DNA of 64,000 bases from Sorangium cellulosum So0157-2. GTDB taxonomy: Bacteria > Myxococcota_A > Polyangia > Polyangiales > Polyangiaceae. Numbering within the stretch: position 1 is the first letter of the stretch; every line of letters begins with the position of its first letter. The notes under the pieces are model-generated. The model did not search any database and was not told the origin of the DNA. It saw only the letters and a list, made by a program, of their open reading frames with translations. The position numbers and the translations under genes are program-made. Location: NCBI RefSeq assembly GCF_000418325.1, contig NC_021658.1, forward strand, positions 14,054,501 to 14,118,500. The letters are read 5' to 3'. This document shows, piece after piece, positions 55,553-63,573 of this stretch.

Positions 55553-56476
55553 ATGTCGGCGAGCACCGGAGAGACCCAGGGATATGACGTGATCATCGTC
55601 GGCGGAGGGCCGGCCGGCCTCAGCGCGGCGCTCATCCTGGGCCGGTGCCGGAGGCGCGTCCTCGTGTGCGACTCGGGGCGGTACCGAAACGACGCCGCGG
55701 TCGCGATGCACGGCTTCCTGTCGCGCGACGGCATCGCGCCGCCCGAGCTCAGGCGGCTGGGGCGCGCGCAGCTCGAGCCCTACGGCGTCGAGATCCGGGA
55801 CGTGGCCGTCGCCGACGTCCGCCGCGACGCGAAGCGGTTCGAGGTGACGCTGGAGGGCGGCGAGCGCCTGCGCTCCCGCAAGCTGCTGCTCGCCACGGGG
55901 CTCGTCGACCGGCTGCCGGATCTCCCGGGCCTTGCCGCCATGTACGGAACGAGCGTGCACCACTGCCCCTACTGCGATGGCTGGGAAGCGCGCGAGCAGC
56001 CGATAGGCGTCTATGGACAGGGCTGTACGGGGGTCGCGCTGGCCCTGAACATGAAGACGTGGAGCGATGATGTGATCCTGTTCACGGATGGTCCAGCGTC
56101 GCTGTCCAGGTCCGACGCGGCGCGGCTCGCGCGGCACGGGATCGGCCTGCGCGAGGAGCGGATCGCCCGGCTCGAGGGCAGGGACGGGGTGCTCGAGCGC
56201 ATCGTGCTCGAGGACGGCAGCGCCGTGGAGCGGCGCTCCCTCTTCCTGAAGACGAAGCAGGAGCAGGGGTCGGATCTGGCCAGGAAGCTCCGCTGCAAGG
56301 TCACCGACGAGCGCGGCGTGGAGACGGCGGCCAAGCACGAGGAGACGACCTGCGAAGGCGTCTTCGTCGCCGGGGACGCGTCGAAGGACGTGCTGCTCGC
56401 CATCATGGCCGCCGCCGAGGGCGCCGACGCGGCGTTCGGGGTCAACTGCGCCCTGCAGGAGGAGGATCTCCTCTGA
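55553..56476 (+). CDS. Thioredoxin reductase-like FAD/NAD(P) oxidoreductase with CPYC
   Basis: 307 residues. FAD-binding GGGPAG (VIIVGGGPAGLSAAL) lies at the N-terminus and the redox pair is in HHCPYCDGWE (C138, C141). The usual NADPH-site glycine pattern (GxGxxA) reads YGQGCTGVAL, and the C-terminal FAD motif is GVFVAGDAS. This arrangement resembles thioredoxin-reductase-like and dithiol-oxidase-like flavoproteins (HlmI/GliT group), which oxidise or reduce small disulphides. No biosynthetic cluster is adjacent, so the partner is unknown. The start ATG 55553 is followed by a short polar N-terminus. Confidence 0.82.
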   Translation: MSASTGETQGYDVIIVGGGPAGLSAALILGRCRRRVLVCDSGRYRNDAAVAMHGFLSRDGIAPPELRRLGRAQLEPYGVEIRDVAVADVRRDAKRFEVTLEGGERLRSRKLLLATGLVDRLPDLPGLAAMYGTSVHHCPYCDGWEAREQPIGVYGQGCTGVALALNMKTWSDDVILFTDGPASLSRSDAARLARHGIGLREERIARLEGRDGVLERIVLEDGSAVERRSLFLKTKQEQGSDLARKLRCKVTDERGVETAAKHEETTCEGVFVAGDASKDVLLAIMAAAEGADAAFGVNCALQEEDLL

Positions 56477-56486
56477 TCGGCAGCCC

Positions 56487-57011
56487 TCAATCGCCGCGGC
56501 CGCCCGGGCCGCGGCCGCGGTGCCCCGGCCCGTGCGGCGGCGGGCCGGGACGCCGCCGCCGCTCCGCCTCGAACTCCTCGTAGCGCGTGAGCTGGTCGGG
56601 CGTGAGCACGCTCTTCACGCGGGCGTCGGTGCGGTCGCGGAGGGCGTCGAGCCCGGGGCGGCACTCGGAGAGGAGCCGGTCCCGCTCGGTCTCGGCGTCG
56701 GCCAGGGTGGCGCGGAGCTCGCGCACCTGGCGGTCCGTGAGGTCGAGGTGGCGGCGCATCGCCCGGAGGCGGAACTGCGCGCGCGCCTCGGCCGGAGGAC
56801 CCCGGAACGTGGCCTCGAGGTCGCGCAGGGCCATGCCGCGGCCGAGCGCCGCGCCGGCGACGCCGCCGAAGAGGAAGACGGCGGCGAGCACGGCCAGGGG
56901 CTTCCAGCGCGCAGGGGCGGGGGGCGGCGGCGCGGGGGGCGGCGGCGCGGGGGGCGGCGGCGTGGAGGGCGGCGGCGCGGAGGGCGGCGGCGCGGAGGAG
57001 GAAGGAGTCAT
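56487..57011 (-). CDS. Membrane-anchored Spy/CpxP-like (LTxxQ) protein, CnrX-like sensor
   Basis: 174 residues. A Pro/Ala-rich N-terminus precedes a single membrane span (PLAVLAAVFLFGGVAGAALG), so the rest lies in the periplasm. The helical domain has two LTxxQ-type motifs (LDLTDRQVRELRA, VKSVLTPDQLTRYEEF) and ends in a His/Arg-rich tail. LTxxQ proteins include CpxP, Spy and the metal sensor CnrX. It overlaps the anti-sigma-like gene by 4 bp, and with the sigma factor further up matches a Cnr-type arrangement. Which metal or stress is sensed is unknown. Confidence 0.78.
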   Translation of the reverse strand: MTPSSSAPPPSAPPPSTPPPPAPPPPAPPPPAPARWKPLAVLAAVFLFGGVAGAALGRGMALRDLEATFRGPPAEARAQFRLRAMRRHLDLTDRQVRELRATLADAETERDRLLSECRPGLDALRDRTDARVKSVLTPDQLTRYEEFEAERRRRPGPPPHGPGHRGRGPGGRGD

Positions 57012-57397
57012 TCGATCGCCTCGATGGCCTCCACGGAGGCCATGATCGCGCTGTCGACGTCGCGCTGCGTCTGCAGGAAGAAGAGGACGCTCGCGGCCGC
57101 CGCGAGGGCGGTGACGACGATGGCGGCGCGACCGGAGCGGACGATGCCGTCGGCCATCGCGGGCCGCGCGGGCCGGGGCGCGGCCGTCGCGGCGCGGACG
57201 ACGGCCTCGGCGAAGGCGGCGTCCGGCGCGAGATCGGCGGTCGCGGCCGCGATGCGGGCCAGCGGGTCGTCGGCCGCCGCGGCCGCGCGCAGCACGGCCT
57301 CGGTGAAGCGGTCGTCGGCGTCGAGGCGAGCGGTCGCGGCCGCGAGGCGCGCGAGCTCGCGATCGAGCTCGGTCCGGTCGTCGTCGCGGTCAGACAT
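57008..57397 (-). CDS. Small single-span protein, probable anti-sigma factor
   Basis: 129 residues. An acidic N-terminal half carries two similar helical units (LAAATARLDADDRFTEAVLRAA and AAATADLAPDAAFAEAVVRAA), then one membrane span (AAIVVTALAAAASVLFFL) and a short periplasmic end. It overlaps the sigma gene by 8 bp upstream and the LTxxQ gene by 4 bp downstream. A sigma-anti-sigma pair is the natural reading; no zinc-finger (HxxxCxxC) motif is present, as in the small CnrY-type anti-sigma factors. Confidence 0.75.
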   Translation of the reverse strand: MSDRDDDRTELDRELARLAAATARLDADDRFTEAVLRAAAAADDPLARIAAATADLAPDAAFAEAVVRAATAAPRPARPAMADGIVRSGRAAIVVTALAAAASVLFFLQTQRDVDSAIMASVEAIEAIE

Positions 57398-57962
57398 GCG
57401 GCGCCTCCTCCTCGGTCCGTCGCGCGCGGAGCGCCGCGCGGGCGCGCACCAACCGTTGCTCGACGGCGCCCTCGGAGCAACCGAGCGCGGCCGCCGCCTC
57501 CTTCGCGGGCAGCCCCTCGACGGCGACGAGGACGAGCGCGGCGCGCTCCTGCGGCGGCAGCGCGGCGAGCAGGGCGTCGAGCTCGCGGAGCGCGACGCGC
57601 GCCTCGGCGGACACGAGGCCGTCGAAGCGCGGCTCGGTCGCCTCGCGCGCCTCGCGCGGGGTGTCGCGGCGGCGCCGGAGGGCGTCGAGGCAGGCGTTCG
57701 TCACGATGCGGTACAGCCAGGTCTCCACCTTCGATCTCCCGTCGTAGCGCCCTTCGCGCAGGGCGCGGTAGGCGTCGACGAACGCCTCCTGCAAGGCGTC
57801 CTCGGCCTCGGCGAGGTCGCCGACGAGGCGCGCGGCGAGGCGGTACATCGGCGCGCGCGTGTGCTCGACGATCTGCCGGAAGGCCGCGTCGTCGCCCCCG
57901 GCGACGCGCGCTGCGACGAGCCTCAGGTCGACGATCACGTGCCCCCGCGATTCTGCGCCCAT
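57390..57962 (-). CDS. ECF-type RNA polymerase sigma factor
   Basis: 190 residues from the ATG at 57962. Region 2: GDDAAFRQIVEHTRAPMYRL, AEAEDALQEAFVDAYRAL and GRSKVETWLYRIVTNACLDA. Region 4: LAALPPQERAALVLVAVEGL, then the helix-turn-helix AKEAAAALGCSEGAVEQRL. Its end overlaps the probable anti-sigma gene. It is expected to drive its own operon, including the LTxxQ genes on both sides. Confidence 0.92.
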   Translation of the reverse strand: MGAESRGHVIVDLRLVAARVAGGDDAAFRQIVEHTRAPMYRLAARLVGDLAEAEDALQEAFVDAYRALREGRYDGRSKVETWLYRIVTNACLDALRRRRDTPREAREATEPRFDGLVSAEARVALRELDALLAALPPQERAALVLVAVEGLPAKEAAAALGCSEGAVEQRLVRARAALRARRTEEEAPHV

Positions 57963-57991
57963 CGCACCGCGCGCGCCATCGGGACCGGCGC

Positions 57992-59056
57992 TCAGCGGCG
58001 CTCGAGGTCGCGTTTCCCGCCGCGCTCGCCGCGCTGGCCGCGTTCGCCGCGGAACGGGCCGCGCTCGGGCCTGCCCGCGGCCGGCCCCTGCTCGAGGCGG
58101 TCGGCGAGCGCGTTGCGCTGCGCCTCGTCGAGGACCGGGACGATCGCGGCCAGCGCGTCGACCATGCGGTCGAGGTGCGCCCGCGGGCCCACCTTCGCGT
58201 CGGCGGCCGAAAGGAGCGCGCTCGCGTCGAAGCGATCGGCGGCGAACGCCTCGAGCCGCGCGCGCATCTCGGCGCGCTTCGCCTCGTGATCCGCGGGCCG
58301 CGCGCTCCTGCCGGCGTCGCTCGGCCGCATGCCCTCGAGGGCCCTGTCGATCTGCGCGCGCTGATCGTCGCGGAGGTCGAGCCCGCGGAGGAGGTGGCCC
58401 AGCGGGCCGCCCTTCGTGCCCGGGCCGCCCTTCATGCCCGGGCCGCCCAATCCGCCGCGCTCGCCGTCCGGGCCGCGGTGGTGCCGGCCGCCCCGCTCGC
58501 CGCGCGCGCCCATCGCGCCGTGCTCGTCCATCTTCGCGGCGATCGCGTCGACGAGCTGCCGGCGCTGCTCCTTCGTGAGCGTGGCGTGCAGCGTGCTCAG
58601 CGCCCCGGCGACGCGCGCGCGGCGCTCCTCGTCCGCGCGGCCGGCGTCGGGCAGCTTCGCCGCGAGCGCCGCCCGATCGATCTTGCCCGCGCGCACGCCC
58701 TCGGCGAGCGCCGCGAAGGCGGCCCCGTCCCTCGGGCGCGCCGGCGCGCCCTCGCGCAGGCCCTCGAGGGCGCCCTCGATCGTCGCCTTCTGCGCGTCCG
58801 ACAGGTCGAGCTCGTGGAGGGCGGCGCGCAGGAGGCGCTCCGGGCCGCCGCGGTGCCCGCCGAAGCCCTTGCGATGGCCGGCGGCCTCGCCGGGGCGCCC
58901 GCCCCTCGACGGCCCCTGGGCGAGCGCCGCCTCGGCGGCCTCCTCGCTCGGCGACGTGTCGCTCTGGCCCGTCTCCGCGGTGCAACCGGCCGCACCGACG
59001 AGCGCGCCGACGAGCGGCAAGATCCCACCAAGCCTCCACCAACGAGACTGCATCAT
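57992..59056 (-). CDS. Lipoprotein with two Spy/CpxP-like helical domains
   Basis: 354 residues. It has a signal with lipobox GALVGAAGC. The first helical domain (about 75-180) includes LHELDLSDAQKATIEGALEG and LHATLTKEQRRQLVDAIA; the second (about 225-330) includes LLRGLDLRDDQRAQIDRALE and VPVLDEAQRNALADRLEQ. Between them is a Gly/Lys/His-rich linker (KGGPGTKGG), and the end is Arg/Gly-rich. The duplicated LTxxQ-like fold points to envelope stress or metal binding. It is first in the operon, 29 bp ahead of the sigma factor. Confidence 0.75.
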   Translation of the reverse strand: MMQSRWWRLGGILPLVGALVGAAGCTAETGQSDTSPSEEAAEAALAQGPSRGGRPGEAAGHRKGFGGHRGGPERLLRAALHELDLSDAQKATIEGALEGLREGAPARPRDGAAFAALAEGVRAGKIDRAALAAKLPDAGRADEERRARVAGALSTLHATLTKEQRRQLVDAIAAKMDEHGAMGARGERGGRHHRGPDGERGGLGGPGMKGGPGTKGGPLGHLLRGLDLRDDQRAQIDRALEGMRPSDAGRSARPADHEAKRAEMRARLEAFAADRFDASALLSAADAKVGPRAHLDRMVDALAAIVPVLDEAQRNALADRLEQGPAAGRPERGPFRGERGQRGERGGKRDLERR

Positions 59057-59199
59057 GGACTCTTCTCCTGGGTCGCCCGCATCGTGCCGAGCGGGTCGTT
59101 CGTCCCTGGGACGCCGCCGGGCAGGGGCTCCCTACGGAGGTCCGCTTTTTTTGGAGGCGGGCCCGGCAGCCCGCCGGCGCGGACCCGCGCGGCCCGGCC

Positions 59200-59691
59200 T
59201 CACCGCACGCTGGTGATCAGGTAGATGCGCGTCCCTTGGGGCGTGGAGACCTCGGCCTCGTCGCCCTCCGACAGGCCCAGCAGGGACGCGCCGAGCGGGC
59301 TCGTCGTGGCGAGGGTCTGCACCTCGACCCCCTCGAACTGCATGCGCTCGCCGCCGCCGGCCGGCAGCAGGAAATAGAGCGCGCGCCGCTTCCCGCTCTC
59401 CAGCTCGACGAGCGCCGAGCTCTCGATGCGGGCGCCGGGGCCGAAGTCGCGCGCCGCGCAGGCGCCGAGCTTCGCGAGCGCCTGCTCGAGCTGATGCACG
59501 CGCTCGCTGTGGCCCCGCGCCACGTACGACGCCTCGGTGGCGCGCATGTCCTTGTCGCCCTCGGCGCGGTTCTCCTCGTGGGTCGCCGCGCTCGCGGCGT
59601 CGCGCGCCCGCTCGGTCGAGCGCTCGAGCTCGCGGGCGAGCTGGTCCTTGAGGGCCGCGAGCAACGCGCGCTTGTCGATGGCCGGAGGCAT
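59200..59691 (-). CDS. GreA/GreB-like transcription elongation factor
   Basis: 163 residues. An N-terminal coiled coil (LARELERSTERARDAASAAT ... SERVHQLEQALAKLG) is followed by the FKBP-like C-terminal domain (SALVELESGKRRALYFLLP ... VQTLATTSPLGASLLGLSEG, DEAEVSTPQGTRIYLITS). The SPLGxxLLGLxxGDE segment is the family hallmark. Gre factors restart backtracked RNA polymerase by inserting the coiled coil into its secondary channel. The acidic tip residues are not obvious in the expected place, so it may be a Gre-like regulator rather than a cleavage factor. Confidence 0.8.
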   Translation of the reverse strand: MPPAIDKRALLAALKDQLARELERSTERARDAASAATHEENRAEGDKDMRATEASYVARGHSERVHQLEQALAKLGACAARDFGPGARIESSALVELESGKRRALYFLLPAGGGERMQFEGVEVQTLATTSPLGASLLGLSEGDEAEVSTPQGTRIYLITSVR

Positions 59692-59793
59692 GGACGGCCG
59701 ACACCCTACCAGACCGGATCGCGGCGGTCACTCCGCTGTCAGCCAGGAGCGCCGCTCGAGACGGCGGGGGGCTGGCGCGCTCCGCGGAGGATC

Positions 59794-59860
59794 GAACCGC
59801 CAAGGACGCAAGGCGTCAAATTGTTGGAATTTCTCGGCGTCCATGGCGCCTTGGCGGTTC
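59794..59860. repeat. REP-like palindromic element
   Basis: GAACCGCCAAGG (59794-59805) and its exact inverse CCTTGGCGGTTC (59849-59860) enclose 43 bp that contain GACGC/GCGTC pieces, so a longer imperfect hairpin is possible. CCGCCAAGG-type palindromes are a known kind of dispersed intergenic repeat in several bacterial groups. Only one copy was noticed here. Confidence 0.6.
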
Positions 59861-59884
59861 CCGAAGTCCCGCGCTTCGGCCAAA

Positions 59885-60035
59885 GTACCGCACTGCCCGT
59901 GATCTGCCCGGACCTCCGCTTGCCGAGCAGCCGCACGACGACGAGCAGGGCGAGATAGACGATCGCGGTCTGGAACAGGGCGTGCAGCTCGGTGAGCGCG
60001 ATGTCGCCGGTGTCGGCGACCGACCCGGCGAGCGG
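59885..60035 (-). pseudogene. Remnant of a DUF421/YetF-like membrane protein
   Basis: On the minus strand LTELHALFQTAIVYLALLVV followed by VRLLGKRRSGQITGSAVL matches the start of DUF421 (YetF-like) membrane proteins, whose first helix is followed by LLGKRxxGQLT. The similarity ends there; the palindromic repeat lies just beyond. No clear start codon or later helices are present. Confidence 0.45.
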
Positions 60036-60682
60036 GATATCGATGCCGATGTGAGCGCGGAAGTAACGCCCGCGCTCGGTGTCCCCGTAGCGCCCGAGCC
60101 GGGCGAGCACCTCGACCCTCGGGCCGATCGTCCCGGAGGATCCGCGCCCGAAGGCAGCCGAACGCGACGGACGGCGACCGAGGACAGCCGAGCCAAGTCG
60201 AGGCAGTTCTTTTCGGAACTGCAACGTAGACCTGTTTCGCAGAGCAGAGTTGAAATCACGCGCTCCTTGCAGATGTGCAATCCATGGGCGCCGCCTACAG
60301 ACGCGCTTATCGTTCACGTGAATCGAGTGTTTCAAAACGGTGAACGAGCCAGTCAGCACGAGCGACCCGGAGCAGCCCGGAGCGACACGCGCGACCGGCG
60401 CGACGAGGCACCCACACGACGGTGCCCACGCGATGACGATCGCGCGCGAGCTCAGGAATCCCTTTACCGAGTAGGGTCGGTGGTGTAGATTCCTAATCTG
60501 CCCACGCCGCTGCTCCGAGATGGGATGCACCGGCACGAGGGCGCGAGGCCGCGGCGCGGTTGCGCCGTGAGACCTCGCTCTGGCGAGCGATCCGAGCGGC
60601 ATGCGGGACATGACGCGAGGGCTCCCGTGATCGCTCGCCAGGCCGGCGTTCCATCCCCGTACGAGCACACAAGAGGAGTATC

Positions 60683-61213
60683 GTGAGCCTGAATGCCCAG
60701 GAGCGGCTGCGCGTGCTCGTCGTCGACGACGAGCAGAGGATGCTGGACAGCATCGCGGCGATCCTCGCCGATGACGTCGACGTCACGACCTGCGTGTCCG
60801 CCCAGCGGGCGCTCGAGCTGCTGCACACAGGCCAGTTCCACGTGGTCTGCTCCGATTACAAGATGCCGGGGATGAACGGCGAAGAGCTCCTCAAGCGGGT
60901 CGCCGCCCTGCCGCTCTACACGAGCTGCCTGCTGATCACCGGCGCCGAGGAGTTCATCCGCTCCAGCGAGGGCGGCCGTCACTACGTCATCCTCAAGCCG
61001 TTCGACCCCGCCCGGACCACCCGGATCGTCCTGGAGCTCGCGCGCCTCGCCAGCACGAGGCGGTCGGTCGACGCGCTCGCGCTCGCGGGCGCGCCGGCGT
61101 CCTCGCGGCGCGCCAGGGTGAGCTCGTACCCGCCCCCGTCCTCCCGCACGTCGATCTCGCTCGGCGGGGCGCGGCTCGTGGACGCCGGGCTCCCGGCCCG
61201 AACCCTCAAGTGA
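60683..61213 (+). CDS. Single-domain response regulator
   Basis: 176 residues from GTG 60683, with GAGGAG about 7 bases upstream. The receiver domain has VLVVDDEQ (D15, D16), the phospho-acceptor D58 in VVCSDYKMPGMNG, LLITGAE and the lysine in VILKPFDP. The C-terminal 50 residues are a Ser/Arg-rich tail with no DNA-binding domain. It probably acts through protein contacts in the adjacent kinase pathway. It is first in an apparent operon with two histidine kinases and a second regulator. Confidence 0.88.
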   Translation: MSLNAQERLRVLVVDDEQRMLDSIAAILADDVDVTTCVSAQRALELLHTGQFHVVCSDYKMPGMNGEELLKRVAALPLYTSCLLITGAEEFIRSSEGGRHYVILKPFDPARTTRIVLELARLASTRRSVDALALAGAPASSRRARVSSYPPPSSRTSISLGGARLVDAGLPARTLK

Positions 61214-61268
61214 CCGCCCGCCGCGGCGTGCACGGCGCCGAGAGGGCCGGCGGAGGTGGCGCCCCGCG

Positions 61269-62009
61269 ATGATGCGCCGAGATCCGCTCGGCGCGGCGGA
61301 GCAGATCGCGACGGCCGAGGAGATCGTCGCGGCGATGCGCCACGATCTGCGCAATTGCTTCGGGACGATCCGCAACGCGGCGTTCTTCCTCAAGCGCAAG
61401 ATCGCCCGGGAGCAGGCCTTCCAGGGCGATCCGCGGGTCGAGCAGTTCCTCCACGTCATCGACGAGGAGGTGATCGCGGCGAGCGCGCTCGTCGACGGCG
61501 TCACCGACGCGAGGCCGCGCCTCCGGCGCAAGCCGGTGAGCGCGAGCGCCCTCGAGTGCGTCCGCCTGGCCGCGGCGTGCGCGCGCATCGCCGAGCCGGG
61601 GGTCCGCGTGGATCTCGACGCGGTGGACGGCGTGGTCGAGCTCGATCCGGCCGAGCTGTCCGTGGCGGTGCGGTGCCTCGTGGAGAACGCGGCGGAGTCG
61701 ATGCCCGGCGGCGGGGTGGTCACGCTGCGCGGGCGCGTGGTCGGCGCGCGCTACCGCATCGAGGTCAGCGACGCCGGGGCCGGCGTGCCCGAGGCGGAGC
61801 GCGAGGCGATCGCGCGCCCGTTCTACACCACCAAGCCCGGCCGCCTCGGCCTCGGGCTCAACATCGCCGGGCGCGTGGCGCGCCGCTACTACGGCGCGCT
61901 CACCATCGCCGACGCCGCGCCCCGCGGCACGCGGGCCTGCATCGAGCTGCCCCTCGCGGCCACGCCCGGGCCGCCGCCCGCCGCCGGCCCCGCGGAGCCG
62001 CCGCCGTGA
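61269..62009 (+). CDS. Soluble histidine kinase
   Basis: 246 residues with no membrane segment or PAS domain. The phospho-acceptor H25 is in MRHDLRNCFGTIRNAAFFLK, and the catalytic core has VRCLVENAAESMP (N box), VSDAGAGVP (G1), PFYTTKPGRLGLGL (F/G2) and GTRACIELPL. Its dimerisation part is nearly bare, so it presumably depends on another sensor for input. It overlaps none of its neighbours; the membrane kinase starts 25 bp downstream. Both kinases share the IRNAA(F/Y)(F/Y)LK phrase, suggesting duplication. Confidence 0.88.
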   Translation: MMRRDPLGAAEQIATAEEIVAAMRHDLRNCFGTIRNAAFFLKRKIAREQAFQGDPRVEQFLHVIDEEVIAASALVDGVTDARPRLRRKPVSASALECVRLAAACARIAEPGVRVDLDAVDGVVELDPAELSVAVRCLVENAAESMPGGGVVTLRGRVVGARYRIEVSDAGAGVPEAEREAIARPFYTTKPGRLGLGLNIAGRVARRYYGALTIADAAPRGTRACIELPLAATPGPPPAAGPAEPPP

Positions 62010-62034
62010 CAGAGGCCGCGCCGGAGGCGCCGCG

Positions 62035-63552
62035 ATGAGCATCCGCGCTACCCTCGCGCTGGTCTTCGCCGTGGCCGCGGCGGTCGTCCTGCTCGCCTCG
62101 GGCGCGCTCTACGTGACGTCCGACCGGCTCTCGCTGCTCCAGCGGCGCTCCGAGCTGTCGTACGAGCAGCTCACCCGCCACATCACGCTCGCCAACCACG
62201 CCGGCCGCTACATGCGGGAGGCGGCGGAGATCTCCCTCGGCGGCGGCGACACCGAGGAGCTCCGCTACCTGACCGAGGTCGTCGCGCGGGACCTCGCCGC
62301 GGTGGAGGCGCTCGAGCGGGCGTGGGTCGAGCACCCGCACCTCCGCGAGGAGCCGGGCGAGGCGCGTGAGAACGACGAGCGCCTGCGAAAGATGCGCGCG
62401 AGCCTCGCGACGATCGCCGGGGACGTGGGCGAGGTGTCCCGCATGGCGAGCGGCGGGGAGCGGCTCGCCGCCAACCGGCGGTTCGTGGAGCGCCCCGAGG
62501 CCGAGTACGAGCGCGGCTTCGTGCCCCACATCGACGCGGCCATCCGCGACGCGCGGCGCGACGTCGCGCGGAACGCCGCGGCGGCGGGCCGCGAGAGCGC
62601 GCGGATCCGGATCGCCGGCGTCGCCCTGATGACGGCGGCGCTCGTGCTCCTCGTCGCGCTCCTCGGCGGGCTCCTGCGCGCGATGGCGCGGGGGTTCGGC
62701 GCGCTCGCCGAGTGCTCGCGGCGCATCGCCGGCGGCGACCTCGACGACCGCGTGCCCGACCTCGGGAAGCACGAGTTCGGGCGCATCGGCGCCGCGCTCC
62801 GCCACATGGCCGAGCGCCTGCGCGAGGCCCAGGAGTCAAGGCTGCGCGTCGAGCGGCTCGCCGCCATCGGGCAGCTCGCGGCGAGCGTCGGCCACGAGCT
62901 CCGCAACCCGCTCGGCGCCATCCGGAACGCGGCGTACTACCTCAAGAAGCGCCTCGCCGGCACCGAGCTCGGCGCCGACCCGCGCGTCGCCCAGTTCCTC
63001 GACCTCATGGAGAAGGAGCTGCTCTCGTGCACCCGGATCATCGGCGATCTCCTGGACTTCGCGCGGGAGCGCAGGCTCTGCCGCTCCGCGTGCCCGCTCG
63101 CGCCCCTCGTCGACGACGCGATGTCGGTCGTGGAGGCGCCCGCGCACGTGCGCCTCGTGAACCAGGTGCCGGCCGCGCTGCCCGTGCCGAGCCTCGACAA
63201 GGACCAGTTCCGTCAGGTGCTCGTCAACCTGATCCAGAACGCGGCCGAGGCGATCCCGGCCGGGCGCGAGGGCCGCGTGGTCGCGTCTGCGCGGGTGTGC
63301 GACGGCGCGCTGGTCCTGACGGTGGAGGACGACGGGGCGGGGATCGAGAGAGAGCACCTCGCGAAGATCTTCGAGCCGCTCTTCAGCACGAAGCTGAAGG
63401 GGACGGGCCTCGGCCTCGCCATCACCGCCGGCATCGTCCGGATGCACGGCGGCGCGATCGCGGTGGAGAGCGCGCCCGGCGCCGGGACGACGTTCATCAT
63501 CCGGCTGCCGCTCGCGGCGGCGCCGGAGGTACACTCGGCGCAGCCCGCGTGA
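62035..63552 (+). CDS. Membrane histidine kinase with HAMP domain
   Basis: 505 residues. Two membrane spans (ALVFAVAAAVVLLASGALYV near the start and VALMTAALVLLVALLGGLLR near 205-225) flank a helical periplasmic sensor of about 170 residues. A HAMP region follows (SRRIAGGDLDDRVPDLGKHE), then the kinase core: H287 in ASVGHELRNPLGAIRNA, N box VNLIQNAAEAIP, VEDDGAGIE, FEPLFSTKLKGTGLGLAI and GTTFIIRLPL. The signal it senses is unknown. It lies in the operon between the soluble kinase and the double-receiver regulator. Confidence 0.92.
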   Translation: MSIRATLALVFAVAAAVVLLASGALYVTSDRLSLLQRRSELSYEQLTRHITLANHAGRYMREAAEISLGGGDTEELRYLTEVVARDLAAVEALERAWVEHPHLREEPGEARENDERLRKMRASLATIAGDVGEVSRMASGGERLAANRRFVERPEAEYERGFVPHIDAAIRDARRDVARNAAAAGRESARIRIAGVALMTAALVLLVALLGGLLRAMARGFGALAECSRRIAGGDLDDRVPDLGKHEFGRIGAALRHMAERLREAQESRLRVERLAAIGQLAASVGHELRNPLGAIRNAAYYLKKRLAGTELGADPRVAQFLDLMEKELLSCTRIIGDLLDFARERRLCRSACPLAPLVDDAMSVVEAPAHVRLVNQVPAALPVPSLDKDQFRQVLVNLIQNAAEAIPAGREGRVVASARVCDGALVLTVEDDGAGIEREHLAKIFEPLFSTKLKGTGLGLAITAGIVRMHGGAIAVESAPGAGTTFIIRLPLAAAPEVHSAQPA

Positions 63553-63573
63553 GCGGGGGAGGGACAGCCGTCG

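Larger units (their letters stand above)
59692..60682. other. About 1-kb mostly non-coding region
   Basis: Between the GreA-like gene and the response regulator. It holds a 67-bp REP-like palindrome, a fragment resembling DUF421/YetF, and a small hairpin (GCAGTTC/GAACTGC at 60203-60222). A 309-codon open frame on the minus strand covers it but is not protein-like outside the DUF421 part. Promoter sequences for the operon at 60683 are expected near the right end; none was identified with confidence. Confidence 0.55.
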
